A DNA stretch of 64,000 nt. Origin: CAYFUT01 sp964346395 (GTDB taxonomy: Bacteria > Bacillota > Halanaerobiia > Halobacteroidales > Halobacteroidaceae). This document shows positions 43,508 to 51,306 of the stretch, piece by piece. The stretch is from NCBI GenBank assembly GCA_964346395.1, contig CAYFUT010000002.1:1-64000 (forward strand). Direction: 5' to 3'. Below the pieces are notes generated by a model. The model was not told the origin of the DNA and ran no database searches. It worked only from the letters and a program-made list of their open reading frames with translations. Both the position numbers and the translations under genes were made by a program. Position 1 is the stretch's first letter. The number at the start of each line of letters is the position of its first letter.

Positions 43508-44704
43508 ATGAAATTATTTAGTGAACTTAATTTAGGGCCAACTACTTTAAAGAATAGACTGCTTCGGGCGGCTACTTTTGAGGGGCTGGCTGATAGTGAT
43601 GGGTTTCCCCAACCAGAGTATAAGGAGCTGTATGAGAAGTTGGCCCGGAATGAGGTAGGCGGGATAATTACCGGTTTTACTTATATATCTCAACAGGGTA
43701 AAGCAATGCAGCCGGGGCAGGCAGGAATTGACAGTGACGAAAAAATACCTGCTTATCAAGAAGTAACTGAGGCTGTGCACCAGCATGACTGTAAAATATT
43801 TATGCAGCTAGCTCATACCGGACGGCAGACCCAGCGGGAATATACGGGAGAAGAAGTAGTTGCTCCCTCCGCTAAGAAATCATTTTATTTTAGAGAACAG
43901 CCCCGCAGGTTAACTGCTGAAGAAATAGCTGAGATAGCAGACGATTTTGCTGCGGCGGCGGACAGAGCTCAACAGGCCGGCTTTGACGGGGTGCAGCTGC
44001 ATGGAGCCCACGGCTATCTAATACACCAATTTATCTTACCAGCGGTTAATAAACGAAACGATCAGTTTGGGATAGATCCCGAGTTAAATATAGGGACTGA
44101 GTTTCTTCAGTTAGTTATTGAGCGGGTTAGAGCTAAGTGCGGGCCAACTTTTCCGCTGTTGATTAAAGTTAGCAGCGGGGATGATTACTGGAATAGTTTT
44201 TCGGAGAAGCAATTTATTAATTTAATTTCTTATCTTGATCAGCAAGACTTAGCGGGCATAGAAATAAGTTACGGTACTATGGATTATGCGTTGAATATAT
44301 TCCGCGGGGCAATTCCAGTTGACACTATTTTAGATGTTAATCCCATTTATCAAATTAAGAATAAATGGGGGAGAAAGTTATGGAAATTATTTGTCCGTCC
44401 GCTGTTAAGTTGTAAGTTAAAGAAGTTTACCCCTAGGTATAATTTGCCGGCGGCTAAATTGGTTGCCGAATATACTACCACGCCTATTATTTCGGTGGGT
44501 GGTTTTAGAAGCGGGCAGGGGATTAATCAGGCATTAACAGAAATTGATGCGGTCAGCCTCTCGCGGCCGTTCCTCTGCGAACCTGATTTGGCGGCTAAGA
44601 TTAAGGAGAATTTAGATTATGAATCGCAGTGCTGCCATTGCAATTTATGTGCGGTAATGTGTGATTCCCAGTCTGCGACTCAGTGTTATCAATGTAATGT
44701 GTAA
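43508..44704 (+). CDS. Old-yellow-enzyme-family NADH:flavin oxidoreductase
   Basis: The 398-residue TIM-barrel flavoprotein has the OYE order: NRLLRAATFEGLADSDG, FMQLAHTGRQ (about 100-109), GFDGVQLHGAHGYLIHQF (about 159-176), and PIISVGGFRSGQGINQAL (about 327-344). A Cys-rich tail (CCHCNLCAVMCD and CYQC) suggests an Fe-S cluster like that of the 2,4-dienoyl-CoA reductase branch, but the large extra FAD/NAD domain is absent. The stop is directly followed by a long palindromic element. It reduces activated C=C bonds; the substrate is unknown. Confidence 0.88.
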   Translation: MKLFSELNLGPTTLKNRLLRAATFEGLADSDGFPQPEYKELYEKLARNEVGGIITGFTYISQQGKAMQPGQAGIDSDEKIPAYQEVTEAVHQHDCKIFMQLAHTGRQTQREYTGEEVVAPSAKKSFYFREQPRRLTAEEIAEIADDFAAAADRAQQAGFDGVQLHGAHGYLIHQFILPAVNKRNDQFGIDPELNIGTEFLQLVIERVRAKCGPTFPLLIKVSSGDDYWNSFSEKQFINLISYLDQQDLAGIEISYGTMDYALNIFRGAIPVDTILDVNPIYQIKNKWGRKLWKLFVRPLLSCKLKKFTPRYNLPAAKLVAEYTTTPIISVGGFRSGQGINQALTEIDAVSLSRPFLCEPDLAAKIKENLDYESQCCHCNLCAVMCDSQSATQCYQCNV

Positions 44705-44883
44705 CTTTCGTGGTGGGCAGGAGGGCATTTTACCTTCCGATAATATTTTTTGTTTATTCCATGCCGGGCAGGCTGAAATAAAAAATTTCTTTTTTATCCA
44801 ATTTCAGCTTGCCTGGCATTCCATAAGCACAAACAAAAAATCTTAAATGTCAGGTGAAAACACCCTCCTGCCCACCACGAAAG
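44705..44883. repeat. Long palindromic element, copy 1 (179 bp)
   Basis: The outer arms (44705-44725 and 44863-44883) are a perfect 21-bp inverted repeat starting CTTTCGTGGTGGGCAGG. Inside them ATTTTACCTT and ATATTTTTTGTTT pair with AGGTGAAAA and AAACAAAAAATC. A strong inner hairpin has arms CCGGGCAGGCTGAAAT and ATTTCAGCTTGCCTGG. It begins at the base after the stop of the flavin reductase. A second copy is at 47497-47674. Confidence 0.8.
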
Positions 44884-45095
44884 CAAAGTGTGGCGGAGCC
44901 TAACCGGCTTCCTTCGGTCGCCGGTTTAAGAGTTGTTTACCTCAAGGTTCAATATTTTGAACAGTAACGTCAGTTTAAAACTAATTTTAAATTTTAACAT
45001 TTAACTTTTTTAGGGGGGCTCCCTAAAAGTTCTTTCCGAAAAGTGACACACTATATCTATAGTAATTTATTTTTTATAAAAGGGGGAAGATAAAA
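44884..45095 (+). other. Leader of the acyl carrier protein gene with two hairpins
   Basis: AACCGGC (44902-44908) pairs with GCCGGTT (44920-44926). AACTTTTTTAGGG (45003-45015) pairs with CCCTAAAAGTT (45021-45031) with a two-base bulge. Neither has a strong T-run. No gene is seen. The ribosome site AAAGGGGGAAG lies just before the ATG. Confidence 0.4.
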
Positions 45096-45335
45096 ATGAG
45101 CCTTAAGACTAAAGTGCAGGAAATTGTGCAGGAGAATATAGAGACTGATGGAGAACTGACGCTTGAGAGTAATTTAAGAGAAGATTTAGGAGTAGATTCC
45201 TTGGGGACATTAATTCTGGTGGATGCGTTAGAAGATGAGTTTTCGCTGCAGATTAATCCCGATGACTTTAGGGAGGTAGAAACTGTGGCTGATATAGTAA
45301 AGCGGTTACAGGAAGAAGGGGTGGATAGCGATTGA
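45096..45335 (+). CDS. Acyl carrier protein, dedicated paralogue
   Basis: The 79-residue protein has the ACP helix pattern and the phosphopantetheine attachment motif GVDSLGTL (Ser-35). It is not next to the fab genes, but starts a run of six overlapping or closely spaced lipid-type genes. It is therefore likely a dedicated carrier for the alpha-oxoamine synthase and the ketoacyl synthase here. The next start (TTG) overlaps its stop. Confidence 0.92.
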   Translation: MSLKTKVQEIVQENIETDGELTLESNLREDLGVDSLGTLILVDALEDEFSLQINPDDFREVETVADIVKRLQEEGVDSD

Positions 45336-46495
45336 AAGATTTAAAATTAGATACGGAAGTGGTGGATAAGACCGGTTTTAATCCTTATTATCCCCGCCTT
45401 CAGTCAGCTCTGGGGGATCAGATTACTATTGATGAAGGGGAGTTTATAAATCTAGCGGCTAATAATTATTTAGGTTTAGCTGATGATTCCCGGGTTAAAG
45501 AACAGGCCGTGGAAGCTGTTAATACTTACGGAACTTCGCTGTGCGGTACTCCGATTGCAACCGGGTATATAGAATTATATCAAGAAGTCGAAGCAGAGTT
45601 AGCAGACTTTGTAGGCCTGGATGACTGTCTTATTTTACCTTCCTGTTATCAAGCTAATAACGGCTTATTTCCTGCTATTTTAGAACCAGAAGATGTAGTA
45701 TTCGTCGACCATTTCGCTCATTCTTCCCTCTTAGAAGGCATTAAATCAGCTTCTGGGGAACTCAAACCTTTCTTACATAATAATCTAGACCATTTAGAAA
45801 AACTATTAAACCGGCAGGCAACTACCGGCCAGAAACTGATAGTTACGGAATCGATTTTTTCCACCGAAGGCAGCATTGCTCCTATGTCAGAGATAATCAA
45901 GTTGTGCGAACAATATAATGCAGTTCCTGTGATTGATGATGCGCATGGTTTAGGAGTGCTGGGCGAAGAGGGGCGGGGGATTTTAGAAGCAGCCGAAGTA
46001 GAAGATTTTTCGGGAATTTATACTGCTTCGCTGGGGAAAGCCCTGGCTAACTCCGGCGGTATAATTTGTGGGGCGCAGGAGACTATTGATTATTTAAGAT
46101 ACCATCTATCGCATTTGATTTATTCTACTGCTCTTCCTCCCGCTGTATTGGGCGGAATTAAAGCAGTTCTAAAAATAATTAAGCAGGAGTTTGCTGAATT
46201 GAGGGATAAGTTGTGGAAGTATAAAGCTCAGATTAAAGAGGCTCTGGTAGAGGCCGGCTTTGAAGTTATAGATAGTGACGCCCCAATTAATTCAATTAAA
46301 GGAGGCAGTGCGGAAGCAACTGTATTGATTGCCCAGCAGTTTTATGAACAGGGGATATTAACTACTCCGTTTATCGAACCTTCAGTGCCGCCCAATAAAG
46401 GAAAAGTTAGATTAATAGCGGGAGCTAATTTAAAGCAGTCTACTATTGATCGGGCAGTTGAAATTATAACTGAACTGGATGGAACCAGGGAATGA
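45332..46495 (+). CDS. Alpha-oxoamine synthase (SPT/BioF/KBL family)
   Basis: This PLP enzyme condenses an amino acid with an acyl thioester. The 387-residue protein has LAANNYLGLADD, YGTSLCGTPIATGY, DDAHGLGVLGEEGRG and the PLP lysine K236 in TASLGKALANSGGI. The DDAHG motif is BioF-like, while the GTSxCGTxxxxG motif is closer to serine palmitoyltransferase. Beside an ACP, a lipid kinase, a KAS and an SDR, a sphingoid-base-type synthase using acyl-ACP is the most attractive reading. BioF or KBL activity cannot be excluded. TTG start overlaps the ACP stop. Confidence 0.85.
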   Translation: MKDLKLDTEVVDKTGFNPYYPRLQSALGDQITIDEGEFINLAANNYLGLADDSRVKEQAVEAVNTYGTSLCGTPIATGYIELYQEVEAELADFVGLDDCLILPSCYQANNGLFPAILEPEDVVFVDHFAHSSLLEGIKSASGELKPFLHNNLDHLEKLLNRQATTGQKLIVTESIFSTEGSIAPMSEIIKLCEQYNAVPVIDDAHGLGVLGEEGRGILEAAEVEDFSGIYTASLGKALANSGGIICGAQETIDYLRYHLSHLIYSTALPPAVLGGIKAVLKIIKQEFAELRDKLWKYKAQIKEALVEAGFEVIDSDAPINSIKGGSAEATVLIAQQFYEQGILTTPFIEPSVPPNKGKVRLIAGANLKQSTIDRAVEIITELDGTRE

Positions 46496-47457
46496 GCTAT
46501 TTTTTAATTTTAAATCCCGGTTCCGGGGGCGGGGAGAGTAAGTCTTATTTTAGCCGGATTTTACAAATATTTAACAGGGCCGGGGTAAATTATAATTATG
46601 AGCAGACAGAGGAGTTAGAAGATGCTTATCAGCTATCGCGACAGGCTAATCGAGCTGGTTATGAGGTAGTAGTGGCCGTCGGCGGCGACGGCACGATCAA
46701 CCGGGTAATTAATGGGTTTTATGATGGGGCGGGGCAGAGATTAAGTTCCGCTAAGTTAGGAGTGATTCATACCGGAACTAGTCCTGATTTCTGTAAGAGT
46801 TATGGCCTACCGTTAAAAGTAGAAGCAGCAGCCCGGTTAATTTTGACTGGTACCAGCAAACGAATACCGATGGGGCAGATTCAATTAAAAGAGGAGTTTG
46901 AGCCGCAATTAGTCGGGAAATCAATAGCAGCTAGTGAGAGTTCAATTACTAGCTATTTCGGCTGCTGTGCTAATGTCGGTTTAGGTGCCCAGTTGGCCCG
47001 GGCTGCTAACAGTGGGATTAGGAAGTTAGCAGGGGATAAGTTAGGAACTTTGTTGGCTCTGTTGAAAACTCTTTATTCCTATCAACCGGTAGAGTTTACT
47101 ATTTGTCGGGATAAGCAAGAAGAGAAACTTGCGAAGTTATATAATTTATCGGTCGGGAAGACTTTTTATATTGCTTCTGGTATTAAGGTAAACCATCAGT
47201 TAACTGATGAGGATAAGAGGTTATACAATTTAATCATTCAACATGTAAGTTTAACTCGGTTGCCGCAGATATTAAGTACACTTTATAGCGGAAGCGAGAT
47301 TGAAAATAATGATCTAGTTAAGCTGGAGTATAGTAAAAGCATAGAAATTTATGGAACTAGCCAGCATCCGGAAGTGGAATGCGACGGTGATCCTGTAGGT
47401 TATCTACCCTGTAAGATAGAGCAGGCTGCGGATAAGTTAGAGTTGATTTGTGAGTAA
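46492..47457 (+). CDS. Diacylglycerol-kinase-family lipid kinase
   Basis: The 321-residue protein has the DAGK_cat fold: FLILNPGSGGGES (about 4-16), VVVAVGGDGTINRVINGFY (about 60-78, with the nucleotide-binding GGDGT) and GVIHTGTSPDFCKSYGLP in place of the usual GTxNDFAR. The C-terminal YegS/LCB5-like beta domain ends VECDGDPVGYLP. Family members phosphorylate diacylglycerol, sphingosine or ceramide. ATG overlaps the stop of the preceding synthase, so it belongs to the same unit. Confidence 0.88.
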   Translation: MSYFLILNPGSGGGESKSYFSRILQIFNRAGVNYNYEQTEELEDAYQLSRQANRAGYEVVVAVGGDGTINRVINGFYDGAGQRLSSAKLGVIHTGTSPDFCKSYGLPLKVEAAARLILTGTSKRIPMGQIQLKEEFEPQLVGKSIAASESSITSYFGCCANVGLGAQLARAANSGIRKLAGDKLGTLLALLKTLYSYQPVEFTICRDKQEEKLAKLYNLSVGKTFYIASGIKVNHQLTDEDKRLYNLIIQHVSLTRLPQILSTLYSGSEIENNDLVKLEYSKSIEIYGTSQHPEVECDGDPVGYLPCKIEQAADKLELICE

Positions 47458-47496
47458 TAAGTAATATAGATGCCCAACTTTAGAGTGAAAGTTATT

Positions 47497-47674
47497 AACC
47501 TAACCGTGTGGGAGGGTATTTTACCTTCAATAAAACTTTTTTGTTTATTCCATGCGAGGTAAGCTGAAATAAAAAAGTTCTTTTTTGTCCGATTTCAGCT
47601 TACCTCGCATTCCATAACCGCAAACAAAAAAACTTTTGAAGTCAGGTGAAAATACCCTCCCACACGGTTAGGTT
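47497..47674. repeat. Long palindromic element, copy 2 (178 bp)
   Basis: Outer arms begin AACCTAACCGTGTGGGAGGG (47497) and end with its reverse complement at 47674. About 26 bp pair perfectly, then ATTTTACCT pairs with AGGTGAAAAT. The inner hairpin has CATGCGAGGTAAGCTGAAAT and its complement. The core matches copy 1 (GTTTATTCCATGC, GCATTCCATAA, CAAACAAAAAA, GTCAGGTGAAAA), but the outermost arms differ while remaining self-complementary. Confidence 0.8.
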
Positions 47675-47815
47675 TTAGATGAAATAAATTGTATTTTAGA
47701 GTTGGATTACTATAAAGCTGTTAGGTTTGAAACTTTAAATTCTATTTGTCAGACGTTGAATTGTCAGCCGGGGGATATTTTGGAATATGTTCCGGAGGAG
47801 TCAACGGAAGAATAA
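47675..47815 (+). pseudogene. 5'-truncated XRE (YozG-like) regulator fragment
   Basis: The open frame starts exactly at the right end of palindromic element 2 and has no start codon or ribosome site. It reads KAVRFETLNSICQTLNCQPG followed by DILEYVP, the C-terminal signature of small Cro/C1-type helix-turn-helix proteins. The N-terminal half is missing and was not found to the left of the element. Confidence 0.7.
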
Positions 47816-47839
47816 ACAGGTTGTAAGTGAGGTGTGGAT

Positions 47840-48829
47840 ATGAGTAAAGAAGAGCAGTTGATTAAACTAATTAACAGTATTTTACCCCGCTCTAAAGCAC
47901 AAGTGAACCAACCATTTCAAACTGATGCGGAAGTACTGGAGTATAATGATAGTAATTTATTAGTTAATATTGATGACTTTTCTCCCGAAGATAGGTGGCG
48001 GGAGTTTGATCCTTATACTTTGGGTTGGAATATAGCAGTGGGAGCTGTTAGTGATATTTTAGCTAGTGGGGGGCAGCCTCAGTATTACGGCCACAGCTTA
48101 GTGGTAGAAGAAAACTGGGATCAGAAGTATATCACAGAATTCTGCCGAGGCCTAAAAGAAGTATTAACGGAAGTAGGGGCTTCCTTTTTGGGCGGGGATT
48201 TCGGTACAGCGGTTGTCTGGCACTGTACAGCAGTAGTTATAGGTAAAGCAGAGCAGCCGTTATTTAGAACTGGAGCCCAGTCGGGAGATTTGATTTATCT
48301 GTCTGGTAAAGCGGGGTTAGGCAATCTAGAAGCTTTATTAAGTATGTATTCGGAGAAGAAAAGTTTACAGTTGATTAAAAACAGATTTAAACTTCGCTGG
48401 CAGGAGGCTAAATTAATTAAGGAATATGCTACTTCCTGTATCGATACTAGCGATGGAGTAGCTGAGGCGGCAAATACAATTGCTAAGCAGAGTGGAGTAG
48501 GATACGCAATTGAACAGATTCCTTATATTAAGCGAGGCTTACTAGCCGCTAAATTATTTTCCCTACCGCCGCTGCTTCTGTTCTTAGGGGGAGCTGGGGA
48601 GTACGAACTGTTATTTACGATTCCCTCCGAAAGAGAAAAAGACTTTCTTACCGCAGCGGAGGAAAGGGACTTGTCGTTTCATAAATTAGGGGAGGTAACT
48701 GAAAGCAAGCAGCGGCTGGTAAAGACTAAACGAAGTCAGGTAGATTTGACTGAGTTTAATATTGCCGCCCGGGATTATGATAATCTTGAAAATTATGTCG
48801 ATGATCTAATCAACTTTATTAAAGGGTGA
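47840..48829 (+). CDS. Diverged ThiL/AIR-synthase-related protein
   Basis: The roughly 329-residue protein has the ThiL/PurM fold: LVNIDDFSPEDRW, GWNIAVGAVSDILASGGQP (about 58-76), FLGGDFGTA, CIDTSDGVAEAAN (about 197-209) and FLGGAGEYELLFTI (about 236-249). True ThiL has the order GGEDYELL and two more Asp ligands; here that site reads GGAGEYELL. No thiamine synthesis genes lie nearby and it is placed between a lipid kinase and a ketoacyl synthase. Its substrate is probably not thiamine phosphate. ATG 47840 is preferred over GTG 47834, which overlaps the ribosome site. Confidence 0.7.
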   Translation: MSKEEQLIKLINSILPRSKAQVNQPFQTDAEVLEYNDSNLLVNIDDFSPEDRWREFDPYTLGWNIAVGAVSDILASGGQPQYYGHSLVVEENWDQKYITEFCRGLKEVLTEVGASFLGGDFGTAVVWHCTAVVIGKAEQPLFRTGAQSGDLIYLSGKAGLGNLEALLSMYSEKKSLQLIKNRFKLRWQEAKLIKEYATSCIDTSDGVAEAANTIAKQSGVGYAIEQIPYIKRGLLAAKLFSLPPLLLFLGGAGEYELLFTIPSEREKDFLTAAEERDLSFHKLGEVTESKQRLVKTKRSQVDLTEFNIAARDYDNLENYVDDLINFIKG

Positions 48830-48835
48830 GTGGAG

Positions 48836-50089
48836 ATGGAAACTAGAGTGGTCATTACGGGAGTTGGCCCGGTTACCAGTTTAGGGGTTGGGAAACAGGA
48901 GTTGATGACTAATTTATTTGCGGGCCAGACTAATATTTGTCAGCTTCCGGAAGGTTATGAACAGAATTATGAGTTCAATTCGAAACATTATGTTCCAGCG
49001 CCGGAGATTGCTAGTTTAGAATTTGGGGGGCAGTGGTTGAGTAGAGTTATGGGGCCGGCTGCTCAAATATCGGCTAGTGGGGCAAAGTTAGCCTTATTAG
49101 ATGCAGGAGTTACTATTAAAGAAGCGGGAAAATATTATCGGATAGAAGGTTTAGAAGACTGCGGAGTGATTTTAGGGATTGGTTTTTCCAACTTAGAAGA
49201 AGCTTTTACTTCTTATCAAGCACATGTTTCTTCCGAGGGAGAAAATACAGGTAAGTACAGCCGGATGATTATTCCCAAAATGATGCCTAATTCTATTTCC
49301 AGTTGGCTGTCTATTATTTATAATTTATCTGAGATAAATTATACAGTTAATGCGGCCTGTGCTTCAGGGACGTATGCTGTAGGAGAAGCTTATCAAAAAA
49401 TAAAATCAGGAGCATGTAAAGCTGTGTTAAGTGGGGGCGTTGAATATTTAAAAGATGATTCCGGAGCCGTGATGCGGGGCTTTGATAGTCTGAACACCTT
49501 AACTGAAACTGAGACGGGAGTTCCGATGGCCTTTGGAGCTGGGAGAAGTGGGTTCTTGTTTAATGCAGGAGCCGGCTGTATATTAGTATTAGAAGATTTG
49601 GAGTCAGCTCAGAAACGGGGTAGTAATATTCACGCTGAGATTGTAGAGTATGAAGCGAATAGTGATGCCCATAATATTGTTCAAATGGAGAAGTCAGGAA
49701 CCCAGATAAAGAAGCTGCTGCAGGAATTAGTTAAAGATAGAGAAATAGATTATTTGAATGCGCACGGGACAGGTACAGTTTTAAATGACCAAGTGGAAGC
49801 TAAGGTGATTAGTGAAGTTTTCGGTCCGCCCGAGGAGCAGCCGCTTATTAATTCGACCAAAGGAATTATCGGTCACAGTATAGGAGCCAGTGGGGCCCTG
49901 GAGGCAGCAGTAACTGCAGTTTCGTTAAAGGAACAAAAAGTGCACGGCAATTTAGTGCAGGAGCCGCTGGCTGGACTTAATTTGGCTATTGATACAGAAA
50001 AAGCTGATATAGAATATGCCCTATCTACTTCCTATGGTTTCGGCGGCCACAATGCCGGCCTTGTACTAAAAAGGTGGGAGGAAAGATGA
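48836..50089 (+). CDS. Beta-ketoacyl-ACP synthase (KAS II-like)
   Basis: The roughly 417-residue condensing enzyme begins TRVVITGVGPVTSLGVGKQE. Its triad is Cys-175 (VNAACASGTY), His-310 (LNAHGTGT) and His-347 (IIGHSIGASGALEAA), so it is catalytically complete. It is closest in style to FabF or polyketide KAS, not FabH. Alone among fatty genes, it probably extends or starts a special acyl chain on the cluster ACP. GTG 48830 or ATG 48836 may be the start. The next gene overlaps its stop by four bases. Confidence 0.9.
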   Translation: METRVVITGVGPVTSLGVGKQELMTNLFAGQTNICQLPEGYEQNYEFNSKHYVPAPEIASLEFGGQWLSRVMGPAAQISASGAKLALLDAGVTIKEAGKYYRIEGLEDCGVILGIGFSNLEEAFTSYQAHVSSEGENTGKYSRMIIPKMMPNSISSWLSIIYNLSEINYTVNAACASGTYAVGEAYQKIKSGACKAVLSGGVEYLKDDSGAVMRGFDSLNTLTETETGVPMAFGAGRSGFLFNAGAGCILVLEDLESAQKRGSNIHAEIVEYEANSDAHNIVQMEKSGTQIKKLLQELVKDREIDYLNAHGTGTVLNDQVEAKVISEVFGPPEEQPLINSTKGIIGHSIGASGALEAAVTAVSLKEQKVHGNLVQEPLAGLNLAIDTEKADIEYALSTSYGFGGHNAGLVLKRWEER

Positions 50090-51117
50090 CGACAGTATTT
50101 ATTACCGGGGGAACTGGCTTCATCGGCAGCCATATAGTAGAAGAATTCTGCCGACAAGGAATAGAGGTGGCTTGCTTAGTTCGGCCGACTAGTAATTTGG
50201 ATTATTTAGAGGAGTTACCGGTTAATTTAGTTGAAGGAGATGTAAGAAATTATTCCAGTATCAGAAAAGCAGTGGCGGGTTGTGATTGGATAATTCATAA
50301 TGCTGCTTATGCGGCCGATTGGGGCAGCTATGACCAATTTTATGCTACTAATGTGGAAGGAACCTTAAATCTGCTGCGAGCCGGGGTAGAAAATAATATC
50401 AAGAATATAATTTTAACTAGTTCTATTTCAGTTTATGGTGAGGAAGACAGTGACCAGATAAAAGATGAAAGTTGTGCTTATAATGCTCATTACGATTATT
50501 TTTTAGACAATTTAGTGCCTTGTAAAATGAACTATTACCGGGATACGAAAGCCCAAGCTGAGAAAGAAGCTATTGACTATGCTCAAAAACAGGAGCTAAA
50601 TCTTACTGTTTTGCAGCCGGTCTGGGTGTACGGCGAGCGGGAATTTAATACTGGTTTTTTCGAATATTTACAGACGGTAAAGACAGGAATTCCCGGTCTG
50701 CCGGGGTCAAAACAGAATAAGTTCCATGTTATTTATGTTAGGGATTTGGCTCGAGCTTATTATTTAACCTTTAAGAAGGAGTTAACCGGAATTAACTCAT
50801 TTATTATTGGTAATCAAGAAGCTGAGTTGATGGAGCGGATTTATACTTTGTTTGTGGAACAGGCGGGTTTAAGAAAACCATGTAATTTACCAAAGTGGTT
50901 AGTCTATCCTCTAGGATTTAGTTTAGAACTTATTTATACTATATTAAATAGCAAGCACCCACCTATTTTGACTAGAGGACGGGTGAATATGTTTTATGAT
51001 AATCTCGAGTTTTCTACTGCTAAGGCTCAGGAAGTGCTTGGGTTTAAGCAGCAGTATAGTTTAAAAGAGGGAATTAAGAATACAGTGGATTGGTATCAGG
51101 AACACGGTTTTCTTTAA
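50086..51117 (+). CDS. Extended SDR NAD-dependent reductase/epimerase
   Basis: The roughly 343-residue protein has the Rossmann GGTGFIGSHIVEEF (about 7-20), VEGDVRN, HNAAYAADWGSYDQFYATNV, Ser in ILTSSISVYG, and the YxxxK pair in YYRDTKAQAEKEA. This is the NAD-dependent epimerase/dehydratase family, which includes 3-beta-HSD-like reductases and the bacterial ceramide reductase. It ends the lipid cluster. ATG 50086 follows GGGAGGA and overlaps the KAS stop. Confidence 0.88.
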   Translation: MTTVFITGGTGFIGSHIVEEFCRQGIEVACLVRPTSNLDYLEELPVNLVEGDVRNYSSIRKAVAGCDWIIHNAAYAADWGSYDQFYATNVEGTLNLLRAGVENNIKNIILTSSISVYGEEDSDQIKDESCAYNAHYDYFLDNLVPCKMNYYRDTKAQAEKEAIDYAQKQELNLTVLQPVWVYGEREFNTGFFEYLQTVKTGIPGLPGSKQNKFHVIYVRDLARAYYLTFKKELTGINSFIIGNQEAELMERIYTLFVEQAGLRKPCNLPKWLVYPLGFSLELIYTILNSKHPPILTRGRVNMFYDNLEFSTAKAQEVLGFKQQYSLKEGIKNTVDWYQEHGFL

Positions 51118-51171
51118 GGTAGCTTAAAAGGTGTTAGTAAGTTTGAAGTTTTAATAGGTATAATACATTAA

Positions 51172-51256
51172 GTTTGAGGTTGAGTTTGAGATTGAGTAAA
51201 CCCATATAACCATTGGTTATATGGGTTGCTCAGCCTTAACCTCAACCTTAAGCTTA
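51172..51256. repeat. Long hairpin of the TTGAGGTTGAG repeat family
   Basis: A perfect 13-bp stem AACCCATATAACC / GGTTATATGGGTT (51199-51227, three-base loop) is extended on both sides. TTGAGGTTGAGTTTGAG pairs imperfectly with AACCTCAACCTTAA. Related CTCAA(C/T)CTTA stretches lie at 24.3 and 61.8 kb. It may end the lipid unit but has no T-run. Confidence 0.6.
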
Positions 51257-51306
51257 ATATTAATAGCGTGGCACAGCACAATTCTATAACGAAAGGAGAA
51301 AGTAGT

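Noticed and set aside
44661..44846. Short open frame reading through the palindromic element
   Set aside because: It overlaps the flavin reductase end and the inverted repeat, has no ribosome site and no protein-like composition.
44705..47674. Insertion sequence or composite transposon bounded by the palindromic elements
   Set aside because: No transposase gene lies between or beside them, and the two elements are palindromes in themselves, not simple terminal repeats.
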